Part shown: positions 20,880-31,164 of the stretch, one piece after another
How positions within the stretch are numbered: the stretch's first letter is position 1
Layout: every line of letters starts with the position of its first letter
DNA from: Lunularia cruciata
Lineage: Eukaryota > Streptophyta > Marchantiopsida > Lunulariales > Lunulariaceae
NCBI GenBank assembly: GCA_948567375.1
Contig: OX419755.1
Coordinates: 1,927,001 to 1,991,000, forward strand
Direction: 5' to 3'
DNA length: 64,000 bases
Position numbers and translations under genes: made by a program
The notes under the pieces: model-generated
Told to the model about the DNA's origin: nothing
Seen by the model: only the letters and a program-made list of their open reading frames with translations
The model's database searches: none

Positions 20880-21828
20880 TACAAGAAGTCAAAGTGTACC
20901 TTTTGGCAGAAGTAAATTACTTTCTTGGGTCTTAAGATTTCATCAAAGAGGATCATGATGGAAAAGGTGAAAATCAAGGCCATTATTGGCTATAAGAGTG
21001 CGAGCATTAATAGATTGGCAAGTTTTTACCAATGGTTCATCCACTACTATACTCATGTGGCCGCACCATAGACCAATCTCTTGGGGAAAACCTCAAGCTT
21101 TCAATGGACCACCAAGCATAAAGAAACATTCCAAAAGCTAAAACATATGGTGTTTTCAAGACCTATTCTTCAACCATATGATCTTCAACTACCTTGTGTG
21201 GTTGATTTTGATGCTTTCAACTTTGCTTTAGGAGCTATGTTGCAATAGGAATTTCTAGATGGGTTACATCCCATTGCTTTTGTGTCTTGCCAACTAAACA
21301 TTATCATATGCTAAACTATGTCTATGCCAACTAAACAATTACTTTGCTCAAGATCAAGAATAATTAGCAATGATATATACCACAAAGGTATGGAGGCATT
21401 ATCTCTTAGAGAAACAAGTGATTGTGCAAACCAATCACAAATTCTTGTTGTAGACATTATATCTAGAGCACTTAAGTGTCAATATCATTGATGAGAGGAA
21501 CAACTACAGTTATTTGACATCAAACTTGAGAATAAAATTGGTAGGTTCCATATCAACCTTGATGCCCTATCACAATGACTGAATTTGAAGACCCTTCCTC
21601 TCATCACGGTGGCAATTATAATAGTATCAATTGACTCATAAGTCCAAATCAAGTTTAGGACCACTTTACAACACGACTCCTTCTTCCAAATAGTACAAGG
21701 TCATCATGTTGCAAATTATGCAAAATGCAACACCTTCTCCTTCAAGGAAGGCTTTCTATTCTATGAGAACCGGATCTATGTTCCAACCAAGAGTGATCTA
21801 TGACTTGTGTGCCTTCAAGGAGCCCATG
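20880..21828 (+). pseudogene. RT end, RNase H and start of integrase of chromovirus 2
   Basis: RNase H pieces at 21180-21440 read VVDFDAFNFALGAML then frameshifted AFVSCQLN and YATKVWRHYLLEKQV, with the DHKPL box changed. The connector (KIGRFHINLDALSQ) is near 21540. FKEGFLFYENRIYV near 21743 leads to the integrase zinc finger, which is cut at 21828 by the inserted solo LTR. Confidence 0.7.
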
Positions 21829-22574
21829 TGTAATACCAAGGGTTAGCCATATGATCTAGATGTGAAATTCGGTTTGGTAACATCTAGAATGATGTTATAC
21901 ATGATGGTCAAAATAGATCAGATAGAAGTATCACCAAAAGAGTACTTCTACTAATAGGGCAGAAACCGAAATAGACTTGAGAACCTTAGAACCAATAGCT
22001 AGACATATGATTTAAAGGTGAGAATTGGTTTGGTAACATCTGGAAGGATGTTACACATGATGGACTAAACAGATCAGAAAGAGGTATCACCAAAAGGGGA
22101 CTTCTACTAATAGAGTAGGAATCGAAATATGCCTGAAATCTTTGAAGGCAATTTCGGAGGCCTAAACGGATGAATTAGGCCTCGAAAATGTGCGGATCCC
22201 CCCCCCCCCCCCCCCCAACAGAGGAAAGGCTGGCCTTCCCTCACCCCTGGTTTGTCTCGTTGAGAGCTTTCCAACGGTACCTTACTCATGTGATTCTGAG
22301 ATTCCTACAGGAAGATTCCCTAAAAGATTCCCTCCGGTCAAAGCTCGTTTGACCAACCAGATAGGACCTAGACCAGACAGGTCACCCATCCAAGTAAGTA
22401 ATCCAAGGGTGGAGCTTGCTGGCATGTCACCTATCTGTGTCCCTAATCCTATGGTGGAGCTTCCTTGGAGATCCTCTTTGTCTATATAATAAAGAGAAGG
22501 TGCTCCCTTGGGGCATCGAATGTTTGAGTGTGCAATCTGTGTTTTCTCTCTTCTCTTGTCCTCAGAGTATTACA
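21829..22574 (+). repeat. Solo LTR of the chromovirus 4 family
   Basis: 746 bp, TGTAATAC...GTATTACA, flanked by a perfect 5-bp duplication CCATG (21824-21828 and 22575-22579) that lies within the chromovirus 2 integrase. It is the reverse complement match of 52553-53295 and 58400-59111 and keeps sequence that each of those has lost, so it is the fullest LTR of this family in the window. A solo LTR forms when the two LTRs of one insertion recombine. Confidence 0.92.
22198..22216. repeat. Run of 19 C
   Basis: A cytosine homopolymer in the solo LTR. The equivalent site reads as G10 at 52916-52925 and G6 at 58739-58744 in the two LTRs of chromovirus 4 (opposite orientation), so it is a length-variable tract of the family. 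Confidence 0.95.
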
Positions 22575-23883
22575 CCATGACTTACCAATAGCTAGTCACA
22601 TGAGTGTAGACAAGACCTTGGGTACCCTACAACACCAATGGTGGTGGCCTAACATGGCATGAAAGGTTTGAGAGTTTGTCTAATCTTGTGAGAGCTACAA
22701 ATGCAACAAGACCAGTAACCAAAACCTTAGTGGACTCTTTCAACCACTTCCCATCCCATCACATCGACTTGATATGAATACATCAACTTAGATATAATCA
22801 CATTCTTGCCTAAGACAAAGCAATATCACACAACAAGAGTGGTATTTGTTGATAAGATTCATAAACAAATCCATTTTGGCACCAATATTTGATATAATGG
22901 ATGCTCCAATGTTGGCCCACATATATTTTAATAATGTCTTCAAGCATCATAGGATGCCTCATGTACTTGTCTCTAATTGTGATCCTTGATTCATTAGAAA
23001 ATTTTAGCAAACACTCTTCTAACTACTTGGCACCAAGCTTGCTTTGTCCACGGCCTATCATCCTCAAACTAATGGACAAACCAAACCTAAAAATCATATC
23101 TTGGAAGATATGCCTTGTGTCTTTATCGAATTTCACCATACCAATCAAGATTAATGTCTTGCAGTTGTTGAGGTTGCTTACAATAACTCCAAGCAGGCAA
23201 GCACTAGATTGTCTCTCTTTTTCCTTAATTTTTGCCAAGATCCACTTGTTCCAGATTACCATCCTATTCCTCCTCCTTCTCATGTCCCTTGTACTTCCAC
23301 CTTCTTGACCACAATATCCTAATCCCTACAACAAGCCAAATCTCATCTCCTTGGTACTCAAAATTGTCAAAAACAACACATTGACCAACATCATCATGAT
23401 CTCCAATTTCAACTTGGTGATAAGGTCATGCTTTCTTTTAGTAACCTACCCTTCCCACTTGATACCCAAGTTCATAAACTTGCTCCTAATTGGATAGGTC
23501 CATTTGATGTAATGCAAATCATTTCTCTTGTTGCTTATCATCATACACTTCATAAACTTGCCTTGCCTTGTCAAATTCACCCTATCTTTCATATTTCCAA
23601 GTTGAAATCCTTTGTTTCTAATTCACTTTTCTTTCCTCTCATGCTTCTTCCTCCCGTCCTTATCAATAATCATAAGGAGTATGAGGTTGATTGCATTTTT
23701 CCCAGTCACCACACTCAACATGACCGCTAACAACATATTGAGTACAAAGTCCTTTAGAAAGGGTTTCCACTTCATGATACCACTTGGGAGCCTCTTTCTC
23801 ATCTCCATAATACACATACGGCCATCCAAGAGTTTCAAGCTTCCATGGTGATGAAGACATCACCAAATAGTGATGGGAGAATA
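22575..23883 (+). pseudogene. Integrase and chromodomain of chromovirus 2
   Basis: Continues the integrase after the solo LTR: MSVDKTLGTLQHQWWWPN, then the core, with HHRMPHVLVSN (second Asp changed to Asn) near 22945-22985, and AYHPQTNGQT near 23054. The end has NWIGPFDVMQI (23488) and a chromodomain starting HKEYEVD at about 23670, continuing EYKVL-KG after one stop. Multiple stops. Confidence 0.7.
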
Positions 23884-24377
23884 TGTAACAATATAGAGTT
23901 TACATACAAGTTAATCAAGACTAACAAAGTAGTTAATAGGCCAAATTATCTAAGAATTATAAGAATATTTGAAAAGCATCTAGGAAGCTACTTAGTACCT
24001 TCCAAGTATTGGGTAATGTGTATGTTAAATGATGATTTCCAAGAGGAAGTTTTTTGTGCAACTTCTCGGCTAGCTTAGCTTGCATGCCAAGTAGGTGGCT
24101 CCTAGAAGAAATCTTCTTGGGAAGCTTCCCAATTAGCTTAGCTTGCATGCTAAGTAGGCGCCTTTTAGAAGGAAGCTTCTCAAGAAGCTTTCCGATTAGC
24201 TTAGCTTACATTTTAAGAAGATAGCTTTTAAGAAGCTTCTTGAAAAGATTCTCAAGAGCCTTGTATGTTTCTTATAAATACCAAAGCCCAAGCTCATGCT
24301 AAGTATTTAAAGTTTCTCTCATTCAAGAATCCCAATGTGATCTTCCATTCTCCTATTTCTCTCTTTGGTGCCTTACA
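23884..24377 (+). repeat. 3' LTR of chromovirus 2
   Basis: 494 bp, TGTAACAATA...CTTACA. It has the family U3 repeats (AGCTTAGCTTGCATGC...AAGTAGG). It is similar in length and layout to the solo LTR at 43715-44208. Confidence 0.88.
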
Positions 24378-25093
24378 CTCACTTAGTAGTCTTATCTCTC
24401 CCCACATGCAAGTACCTCTATACTTGTATACCTATTTGTAGTACCATAAGTACTCGAATGTTAATCTCACCAAACAACTCCAATAGGCATACTTCCTCTA
24501 TTGGATATTGCCAACCAATGAATGTGATATCCATAGGTGATAAGGTAATAGACTCCGGAGGCTCATCCTCACACTAGTTTCTAGTGGTACAAAGGCTCCA
24601 CTCCAAGTCTATGTACCAATTGATTTGCATGTCATTGCAATGCCTCCTCAAAACTCCACAAGAGAACAACCAAGATGGATGGAACAATACCACTTGTACT
24701 CCAAATCCAAGTGATCTCCTTTGATATTCGAGTATCTTCTATATGAGTGTTCCTCTCCAATAAGTCACTAAGCCAAGTAATAGAACCATTGAAAGCTAAA
24801 ATTGATGCCATGGTCCTTGATTGTAGTGAGTTAAGATTTCCACTTCTAAAGAGTATTAGTAAGCAACAAACCCGTTCCTCACTTCACTGCCAACCTAGTC
24901 TATAGGAGGTTATCTCCTCCCAATAGTCAATATTGAAACCCATGGTTATAACACTACTCCACCAACTAGCACATCATATGACTCTACTATTGTCACAATG
25001 GCTTGAGCTCTCACCATAGAGCTATTAATAGGATGAACATGCTAAATTTAGACAATGAGCTCTCCACATGTGATGTACCATGTAGAACCACCC
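24378..25093 (-). pseudogene. Cytosine-methyltransferase-like ORF, N-terminal part (truncated)
   Basis: The minus strand reads AIVTIVESYDVLVGGVVL near 25010-24953, then MGFNIDYWEE, FNGSITWLSDLLERNTHIED near 24800-24740, and finally LLELFGEINIRVLMVLQIGI at about 24486-24427. The last segment has the layout of motif I of C5 cytosine methyltransferases (LELFxGIGxGxxAVLxAGI), the S-adenosylmethionine-binding start of the fold, though the glycines are degenerate. Methyltransferase ORFs carried by retrotransposons are known in some algae and other eukaryotes. The family match here is from memory. The catalytic PC motif would lie beyond the truncation and cannot be checked. Stops and frameshifts show that it is dead. 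Confidence 0.45.
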
Positions 25094-25518
25094 TATAACA
25101 ATATGGAGTTTAGCAACGTAGTTAGTAAGGCTAATGAAGTAGAGAATAAGCCAAATTAGCCTAGAATATTCTAGAAGCATCTAAGAAGCTTCTTGGGAAG
25201 CTTCCTAACTAGTTAACTTGCGCTCCAAGCAGGTAGCTTCTAGAAGGAAGCTTCTAGAGGCTTCTAACTAGCTTAGCTTGCACGCCAAGTAGGCGGCTTC
25301 TAGAAGGAAGCTTCTTGAGAAGTTTCTTGGTTAACTTGGCTTGCACTCTAAGAAAGCGGCTCAAGGAAGTTTCTTGAGAAGCTTCTCAAGGGCCTTGTAT
25401 GCTACTTATAAATACCAAAGCCGAAGCTCATGCTAGGCATTTGGAGTTTTCCTTCATTCAAGTGTCTCAATGTGAGCTTCCATTCTCCTATTTCTCTCCT
25501 CGATCTTGGTCTTTTACA
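25094..25518 (+). repeat. Solo LTR of the chromovirus 1 family
   Basis: 425 bp, starts TATAAC (G to A in the first TG) and ends TTTTACA. A perfect duplication CACCC flanks it at 25089-25093 and 25519-25523. TATA box at 25407-25414. HSE-like array at 25247-25264 with one changed unit. It is inserted into copy B. Confidence 0.93.
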
Positions 25519-26326
25519 CACCCCTAAAGATGGACACCTCTCCACATTAGTCTTCCATAGCTCAAGACCAACAATTGGAGCCTTGCCCAACATAAGAGGT
25601 TATGCACCAAAGCCTAATAAGACCCTATGTGGTATATAGAACTTCCTTATAGGTCCTACTAAATAGAAATTCCTCCTCTAGTTATCCAAAATGACAAGTC
25701 AAGTGTGAACAAAGCTTGCTCAAAAGAAAATCTAGTTGATAATTCCCCCAACCTAGCTACTATTGCCTACCATAAACCACTAGTCATTGAGTGGATTCCA
25801 TGCTCCAACCAAGTTAGCTCCACTATCAGCCATCTCTTCTTTAGAAGTGAGAACTATATCAACCCTGCTCTCACAAAGTGTGACAACCAACTAGAACACT
25901 AGAGCTAGGTCAACTCCCAATGTAAACATAACATTGGTTGAGAACAAAGAGAAGTGCATAATAAATTGAGTTGCTCTCAATATTGTGCTAGACTCAATTT
26001 GTGTAGTAGAAAGTGGTTGACTAGCATCTAGTATATCAAGCATTCCATTACCACCAACCTCACTTGCACTAGGATATCTAGGAGCTATGGATATTGTCTA
26101 TAGTGACTCAAAGTGTGAAAGATTAGGGAAGTTTGACCTATCACCAGCATAAGAAATTGAAGCCTCAACACCCAGATCTTATTTCCTCTAAGCTATGGCT
26201 ATGCTAGCCAATCTCTACTCCAACTACTCAATCCAAGTAGCTAATTGTATCAAAAGCAAATGTAGGTACTACACCATTTCTAGGTGTAGTAGCCCTACCA
26301 CTTTGTAACTCTAAGTGAAGGTCAAA
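25519..26326 (-). pseudogene. Region between Gag and methyltransferase-like ORF of copy B
   Basis: Minus-strand reading with stops. EEMADSGANLVGAWNPLND lies near 25850-25795, then NFYLVGPIRKFYIPHRVLLG near 25665-25605 and LGKAPIVGLELWKTNVERCP near 25590-25530. ADSGA resembles an aspartic protease active site, but the following residues do not fit, so I do not call a protease. The frame joins the block at 25093 once the solo LTR is removed. Confidence 0.4.
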
Positions 26327-27520
26327 GCATTGGTCACTATTGTGACCAAATTTGTGGCAATGGTCACACTATCTTTATGTTGGTTGTGATGCACCAAAGA
26401 TCTCATGTCCACTACTTTGAGTGCACTCTTTCTTGTGGTGAGGTCCACCACAAGTCCAACAAGCAACACCACCACTCACTAGCTATTGTTGACTTGAAAA
26501 TGAAGGTAAGGTCTAGTTGCACTAGGCCCTCCACTCCGTCCATAAGATCTAGGCTATCCACTCTACCCTTACAAGCTAACACGGTGTAATGTACTCTACT
26601 TGCCCTTCAAAGCCAACAAGGTATGATGTACTCTATTGCACTCCAAAAGAAGTAATAGTTATGGATGAGGTCTCCCTACCCAATGTAGATATCACCTTTT
26701 CTCTCCTCCACTATGTTGAGCTTAATGAGCTCAGCCAAACTAAAGACTCATGCCAAAGTAGGTGAGGTAGCTTGTAACAATATAGCATCATGTACTCTAT
26801 AGTGTGACTCCTTGTCCATGATCCCATACCAACATTGGACTACTTGGGCCTCAATAACTCCTTGAGTGAAATTGATCAGTTTGTCTCAAGCAAGTGTATG
26901 TCTTGCATAGGCTCTCTTTAGCTTTTTGTTAGAACTCTTGCAAGCTCCTCAGCTTGTCAATCTCCATTCCTTGGTAATTTTTCTTCAAGAATTGGAAGAA
27001 ATCCACCTTGGGATTAGTATCCATTTAATCCACCATATTAATCCACCATGGGACCCCAATATTGCACCACCTCCTATAGTGGTAACTCCACTCATAGTAG
27101 CATCATCTTGAACTCGTGCACCTCCACTAGATACATCAAGGCTATTAACGCTAGAAATCATGAGTATTACCAATCTATCCCTAGAAACCAAGCCTAAAGT
27201 GATGGAGATGTAGTTTAAAGACCAATATTGCCTCCATAACTCAATCTCCTCCATGTGAGCTCTCTTGAACTTATGATAGTCATCCATTGGCGGACCCTCC
27301 AAGTACTGAAACAACCCTCTCTATGCCATGAAAAGTATGAACAAAGTCAACTTCTGCATCCATTATACATCACACCAACTATCAAACTCCTAGATGAAGT
27401 CATCCAACTGAATGGCACCCACTATACTAGAGTAGCACTTGGGGCCTTTGGAAGCCCCATAAATCTCATTCAAGTCCCACAACAATGGTGTAAACACACC
27501 AGGTGCACTCTCAACTAAAT
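26327..27520 (-). pseudogene. Gag of copy B with two zinc knuckles
   Basis: On the minus strand the retrotransposon Gag domain is visible at about 27010-26690 across frames: FFQFLKKNYQGMEIDKLRSL, then ESLCKTYTCLRQ, 'TQGVIEAQ' and 'LAELIKLNIVEER'. Two zinc knuckles share a frame: CWTCGGPHHKKEC (26461-26423, CX2CX3HX4C) and CDHCHKFGHNSDQC (26368-26327, CX2CX4HX4C), followed by FDLHLELQ. Two knuckles distinguish it from the single-knuckle chromoviruses 1-3. Stops occur throughout. It would package element RNA. Confidence 0.75.
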
Positions 27521-29140
27521 CAACTCTTGTATCAAACTCCAAATCAGAGTCAATCTCCTCCCTCATTGGGACTTGAGATACAAACTAATATCAAACACCA
27601 CTATATGCAAACCCATTGTGTACTATAATGATATCTCCTTTGAAATCCCCAAAGATTTCTAGCGTGGCAATGTAACTCAAACTGCAACAATAACCACCAC
27701 AAGTATCCCACCAAGGATCACCACCAAGAGCCAACATCAATTATCACCACCTAATTGAACACCATTTACTAAAGTAACTCTAACTATGACAAGTACACTA
27801 GGAGAAAAGGCAACCTATAACCTACCATCACAACACAAACTTTCATGGTCTACAAGTCATCACTTCTTGCCTCATTGCAGAGAAACATAGATAGTTTGAT
27901 TGGTCATTTCTCCAATCTCACTACCAAGAGCACACTAGAGCACCAACATTCTAAAGTCAAGGCACCTCATACAAACATGGTGCACAAACAAGATGTAGAG
28001 AATGTAGGGGTCCAATCATAAGAAATCTAACTAAACCCTCCATGTCATAAATCAACATTGGATTGACTCTACCACCATTAGCATTTGACATAATATGAGT
28101 GTATACCTACTCCTAAGCTACCAAGCTCACTAAGGATGGGATCAAACTACCTCTCCTAGCCAAAACTACATGTGTATAGTATCAGTCAACTAGTCATTAT
28201 GACAACAAGTGAAGGTGGACTAGTTGGCTTGGACACCAATCAAGGAACTAGAGATCTAGGGTTCAAACTATATTGAGCATAATCTAGAAAAGTGTGCAGA
28301 TTTTGCCAAACAATGACCAAAAATTCATCTAAACTAGCTAACCTCACATTGGCTTGCTAGCACTTTGTAGCTTCTTTGGCCCACAGCCCTATGCCTTGAA
28401 ATCTCCAAACGTCCAAACAAGGCCTTTCTCCTTGCCAATTTGAACTCTCTCCAAATCTGGCCAAGCTTCACCAACTTGAGCACTAGCTAGGCAATTTGGC
28501 CAACCTCCAACTTTGGATAACCTATGTCAACTCAATAGAAGTTGTCTGACACACCTCCTCCATAGTTGGCTAACTGCCAAATCCTTTGCTGACTATCAAC
28601 TTGAGCCAAATTGAGAGGATGTGGATCTCCAAATCCCCAATTTAAGGAGATGGGTTACCAAATCCACTTCAAATTTGCACTTTGGACTCAAAATGTACCA
28701 AATCTACCTTGATTTCACCTCCTTCTGCTCAAATCAAACACCCATTGTCTCAAGTTGACTTAATACTGAAAAATTTGGCTAGCACTTCTACACACTATTT
28801 CCACCACTTCCAAATCTACATCAACTCAAACAGAGCTTCCATACACAATCACTCATGAGGAAATCTAGAACCACAATCAAATATACCAACGATCAACTAA
28901 GCTTGGAGATACTACCAATGCCCTCAATTCTTGCACACAATTTCCCCTAACTCTCACTTTTTTGATGTAATCAGATTGTTCTTCCACTCGAATCACACTC
29001 AAATTAGATATATATTTGGTCCTTTACTCAAAAATCTGCCAAAAATTAGGTATTAATTACAATCAAGCCATATCCACTCTAGCCGAGAAACTCCAAGTGA
29101 TGCTTGACAGCCTCTATCCACCATATCCAAAAACTCAAAG
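27490..29140 (-). repeat. Inverted counterpart of copy A
   Basis: Reverse-complement match to 16480-18115 with small indels. Anchors are AACTCCAAATCAGAGTCAAT near 27534, CCAAAATTCATC-AAACTAGCTA near 28316 and AATCACACTCAAATTAGATA near 28991. Divergence is clear but the blocks are colinear, so this is an old pair. Confidence 0.8.
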
Positions 29141-29173
29141 GTTAAACATCATGTAAGTAGAGCCCTCTAGAGC

Positions 29174-29200
29174 TACATTTCAAAGATACTTTGAAATGTA
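29174..29200. repeat. Perfect 12-bp inverted repeat, 3-nt loop
   Basis: TACATTTCAAAG-ATA-CTTTGAAATGTA. It lies about 30-60 bp outside the end of the A/B homology, as the 24-bp hairpin does at copy A, but the two hairpins differ in sequence. Confidence 0.85.
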
Positions 29201-29479
29201 GACTCAAAACTCAATCTAGGTCTCTACTCTTAATGGTGCCGATGATAGCATATCCTACGGTGCAAATGGTGCAATCAACCGTGGATCCCACCATGTGATC
29301 AATAGTACTAACATGAAATCCAACCGCCAACAAGTAATCCCTGAGTAACTACCAAAACAATAATGATTGCAAACATTACCACTCCAATATCCGAGCTAAT
29401 TAGCCTTGGCGCTATAAATATCATGACATATCCAAGATGATAAGAGTTAGCTTCACAATTTAAATGAGAATGCTTATAC

Positions 29480-29740
29480 CATAGCTTCAAATATATGATG
29501 GTGGTATCAACCAATCCTATGGTGCAAGAGAAATGCACCTAACCATTTTTGGTCCCAAGGGGGAAAGTGTACTAGTCGTTATTCAGAATGTGCATTTCGT
29601 TCTTGGAGCTTATGATATGTTATTATCGGCAACAACTTTGTGTAAGAAGGGCTGCAAGTTTAACTTTGTTGAAAGGGGTGTAGATTCGATTTTTCCTTAA
29701 GGAAACTTTCTTGCACGAGGTGTATTGAACGCAAAACTTA
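29480..29740 (+). pseudogene. copia protease/pre-integrase scrap
   Basis: The + frame reads HLTIFGPKGESVLVVIQNV, then FVLGAYDMLLSATTLCKKGC and NFLARGVLNAKL. This fits the segment between protease and integrase of copia polyproteins (xxVLYVPxLxxNLLSxxxLxxxGCxVxF...GxLxARGxxxxxL). No active-site motif or other copia domain is attached. It lies at the left edge of the CpG-richer island. Confidence 0.4.
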
Positions 29741-31164
29741 CCTAATGTAGAGTAGGAGTGAGGAATTGCTCTTGTAGCTAGTTCAACTGCTTCAAGGGAA
29801 TAGTCTTCTCTATATCCCTCGGTGTGACCTCTCGTATTAATGAAGGAGACTACTTTTATGCACAGATTTTGAGGTGTAAACGCGTCCTATTTGATTTCAC
29901 TTCTCCTAAGAAAGCAAATGAACTGAAATCTCCGTGCACGAAATTTTTTTAATGTGGTTGCGGTGAGACCCTTGTTCGGGAGAATTTTCGTTTCAAGCAT
30001 CCCCTCAATTAGCACTATCGCCGGAAATCCAGAAACTGACAAGGATTCAAATTCTCTATATTATCGTGTCTAGATTCGTCCTACGGTCGTAGTGGATTTC
30101 ATGTCAAATGAAACGAGTTCACTGAATCTTCTACGAGAAACCTGTCAATCTTTTGAGATTTATCATTTCAAATCAATTTAATTACTGGATAAGGATCAAT
30201 CAAGTCAGATGTTGGGAAAACTTCCTTGATTTCTTTCGGATAATCAAGTAAATATGCATAATCCGTGTAGAATTTACTAATGAAGTTACAATGACGTTTA
30301 TTCTGTCTTTACATTGCCTAACGAAAGAAAATTCAGAAATATTCTTACAATATTCTTAGTCACCTTCTCCTTCAATTTCAAGTTTCTTTCCTCGTATGTT
30401 TTCTCGAGTACTATCCTCTTGCATTTTCATAAGCCTAGCTGCTCGAGATAATCTTGGCGTACAGGACTTCTAGATTACCGTGGTAGCATCATGAGACAAT
30501 GGTGCCACTTCTAGTTTGATGACTGTCTATATGACATTGTAGCTAGAGGAATTCTAAGCATTACGAATGCCGAAGTTTTATTACTGCTAATCAGAAAATA
30601 ATCAGCACTTACACGTCGCTATTGACAGATATGTCAATCATATTCTGTCAGTCATGGGAAGTTTGTAATAACCCAGATTATAGATAGATCGACTCCTAGG
30701 TTTGCTACACTATTAACTCCTAACTTCCAGCTACTCGGGGAGTTACCATTAGCCGGTCGATTGGACTAGTGATTATCAAGCAGGTATATCGAAACCCATA
30801 ATGTCAAGCTAGCTGTGTAACACTCTACATAGTAGTTTATGTTCATATTCACGATAGGTATCAAGATTTCTCTCAATCCTATCATATGCATGATGATTAC
30901 AGGTGGTTATAAAGTGAAACATTTGCAGCGGTTACGATGCTATCAATCCTCGTCTGAGATAAAGATAAAGATTGCGATTCCAACACACATGGTTATGTTT
31001 GTTGGATTAATATATATGTCTGTTGGACCCACGCATCCTTCATCTCACTCATAAAACGCGTGCTCGAACCAAGCTCGAGGTCGAAATAGCTAATTGCATT
31101 TGCATCCGCAATTTTCGTTTCTTTCGTTCTTCTGGTTAGAACTTCATCCATTCATCTACGTTAA
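29741..31164. other. Left part of CpG-richer island, no gene recognised
   Basis: No long frame and no repeat that I can match elsewhere in the window. CG dinucleotides are clearly more frequent by eye than in the flanking repeats. The last 100-200 bp would be the promoter of the DUF247 gene. I see no convincing TATA box. Confidence 0.4.

Larger units (their letters stand above)
18116..24377 (+). mobile_element. Chromovirus 2: highly decayed Ty3/gypsy element
   Basis: LTRs at 18116-18451 and 23884-24377 frame an internal region colinear with chromovirus 1: gag, protease, one linker unit, RT, RNase H, integrase, chromodomain. It is interrupted by a solo LTR of the chromovirus 4 family (21829-22574). 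It is the most decayed of the family, with stops every few dozen codons. The flanking 5-mers (TATGG on the left, CTCAC on the right) do not match, and the left flank belongs to copy A while the right flank belongs to inverted copy B. This suggests a rearrangement at this element rather than a simple insertion. Confidence 0.85.
24378..29140 (-). mobile_element. Copy B: Ty3-type element with gag and a methyltransferase-like ORF (truncated)
   Basis: On the minus strand, from high to low coordinates, there is a non-coding leader (29140 to about 27600) shared with copy A, a Gag ORF start near 27540, a retrotransposon Gag domain, two zinc knuckles, a region with LVGPIRKFYIPHRVLLGFGA, and then the C-terminal block ending in a motif I-like sequence at 24421-24487. 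It stops abruptly at the chromovirus 2 LTR. A solo LTR (25094-25518) is inserted. No LTR, RT or integrase of this element is left in the window, so its class (Ty3 by its Gag) is inferred. Confidence 0.6.

Noticed and set aside
25795-25850. ADSGAN on the minus strand as an aspartic protease of copy B
   Set aside because: The residues after DSGA (NLVGAWNPL) do not match a retroviral protease, and no flap or ILG motif follows.
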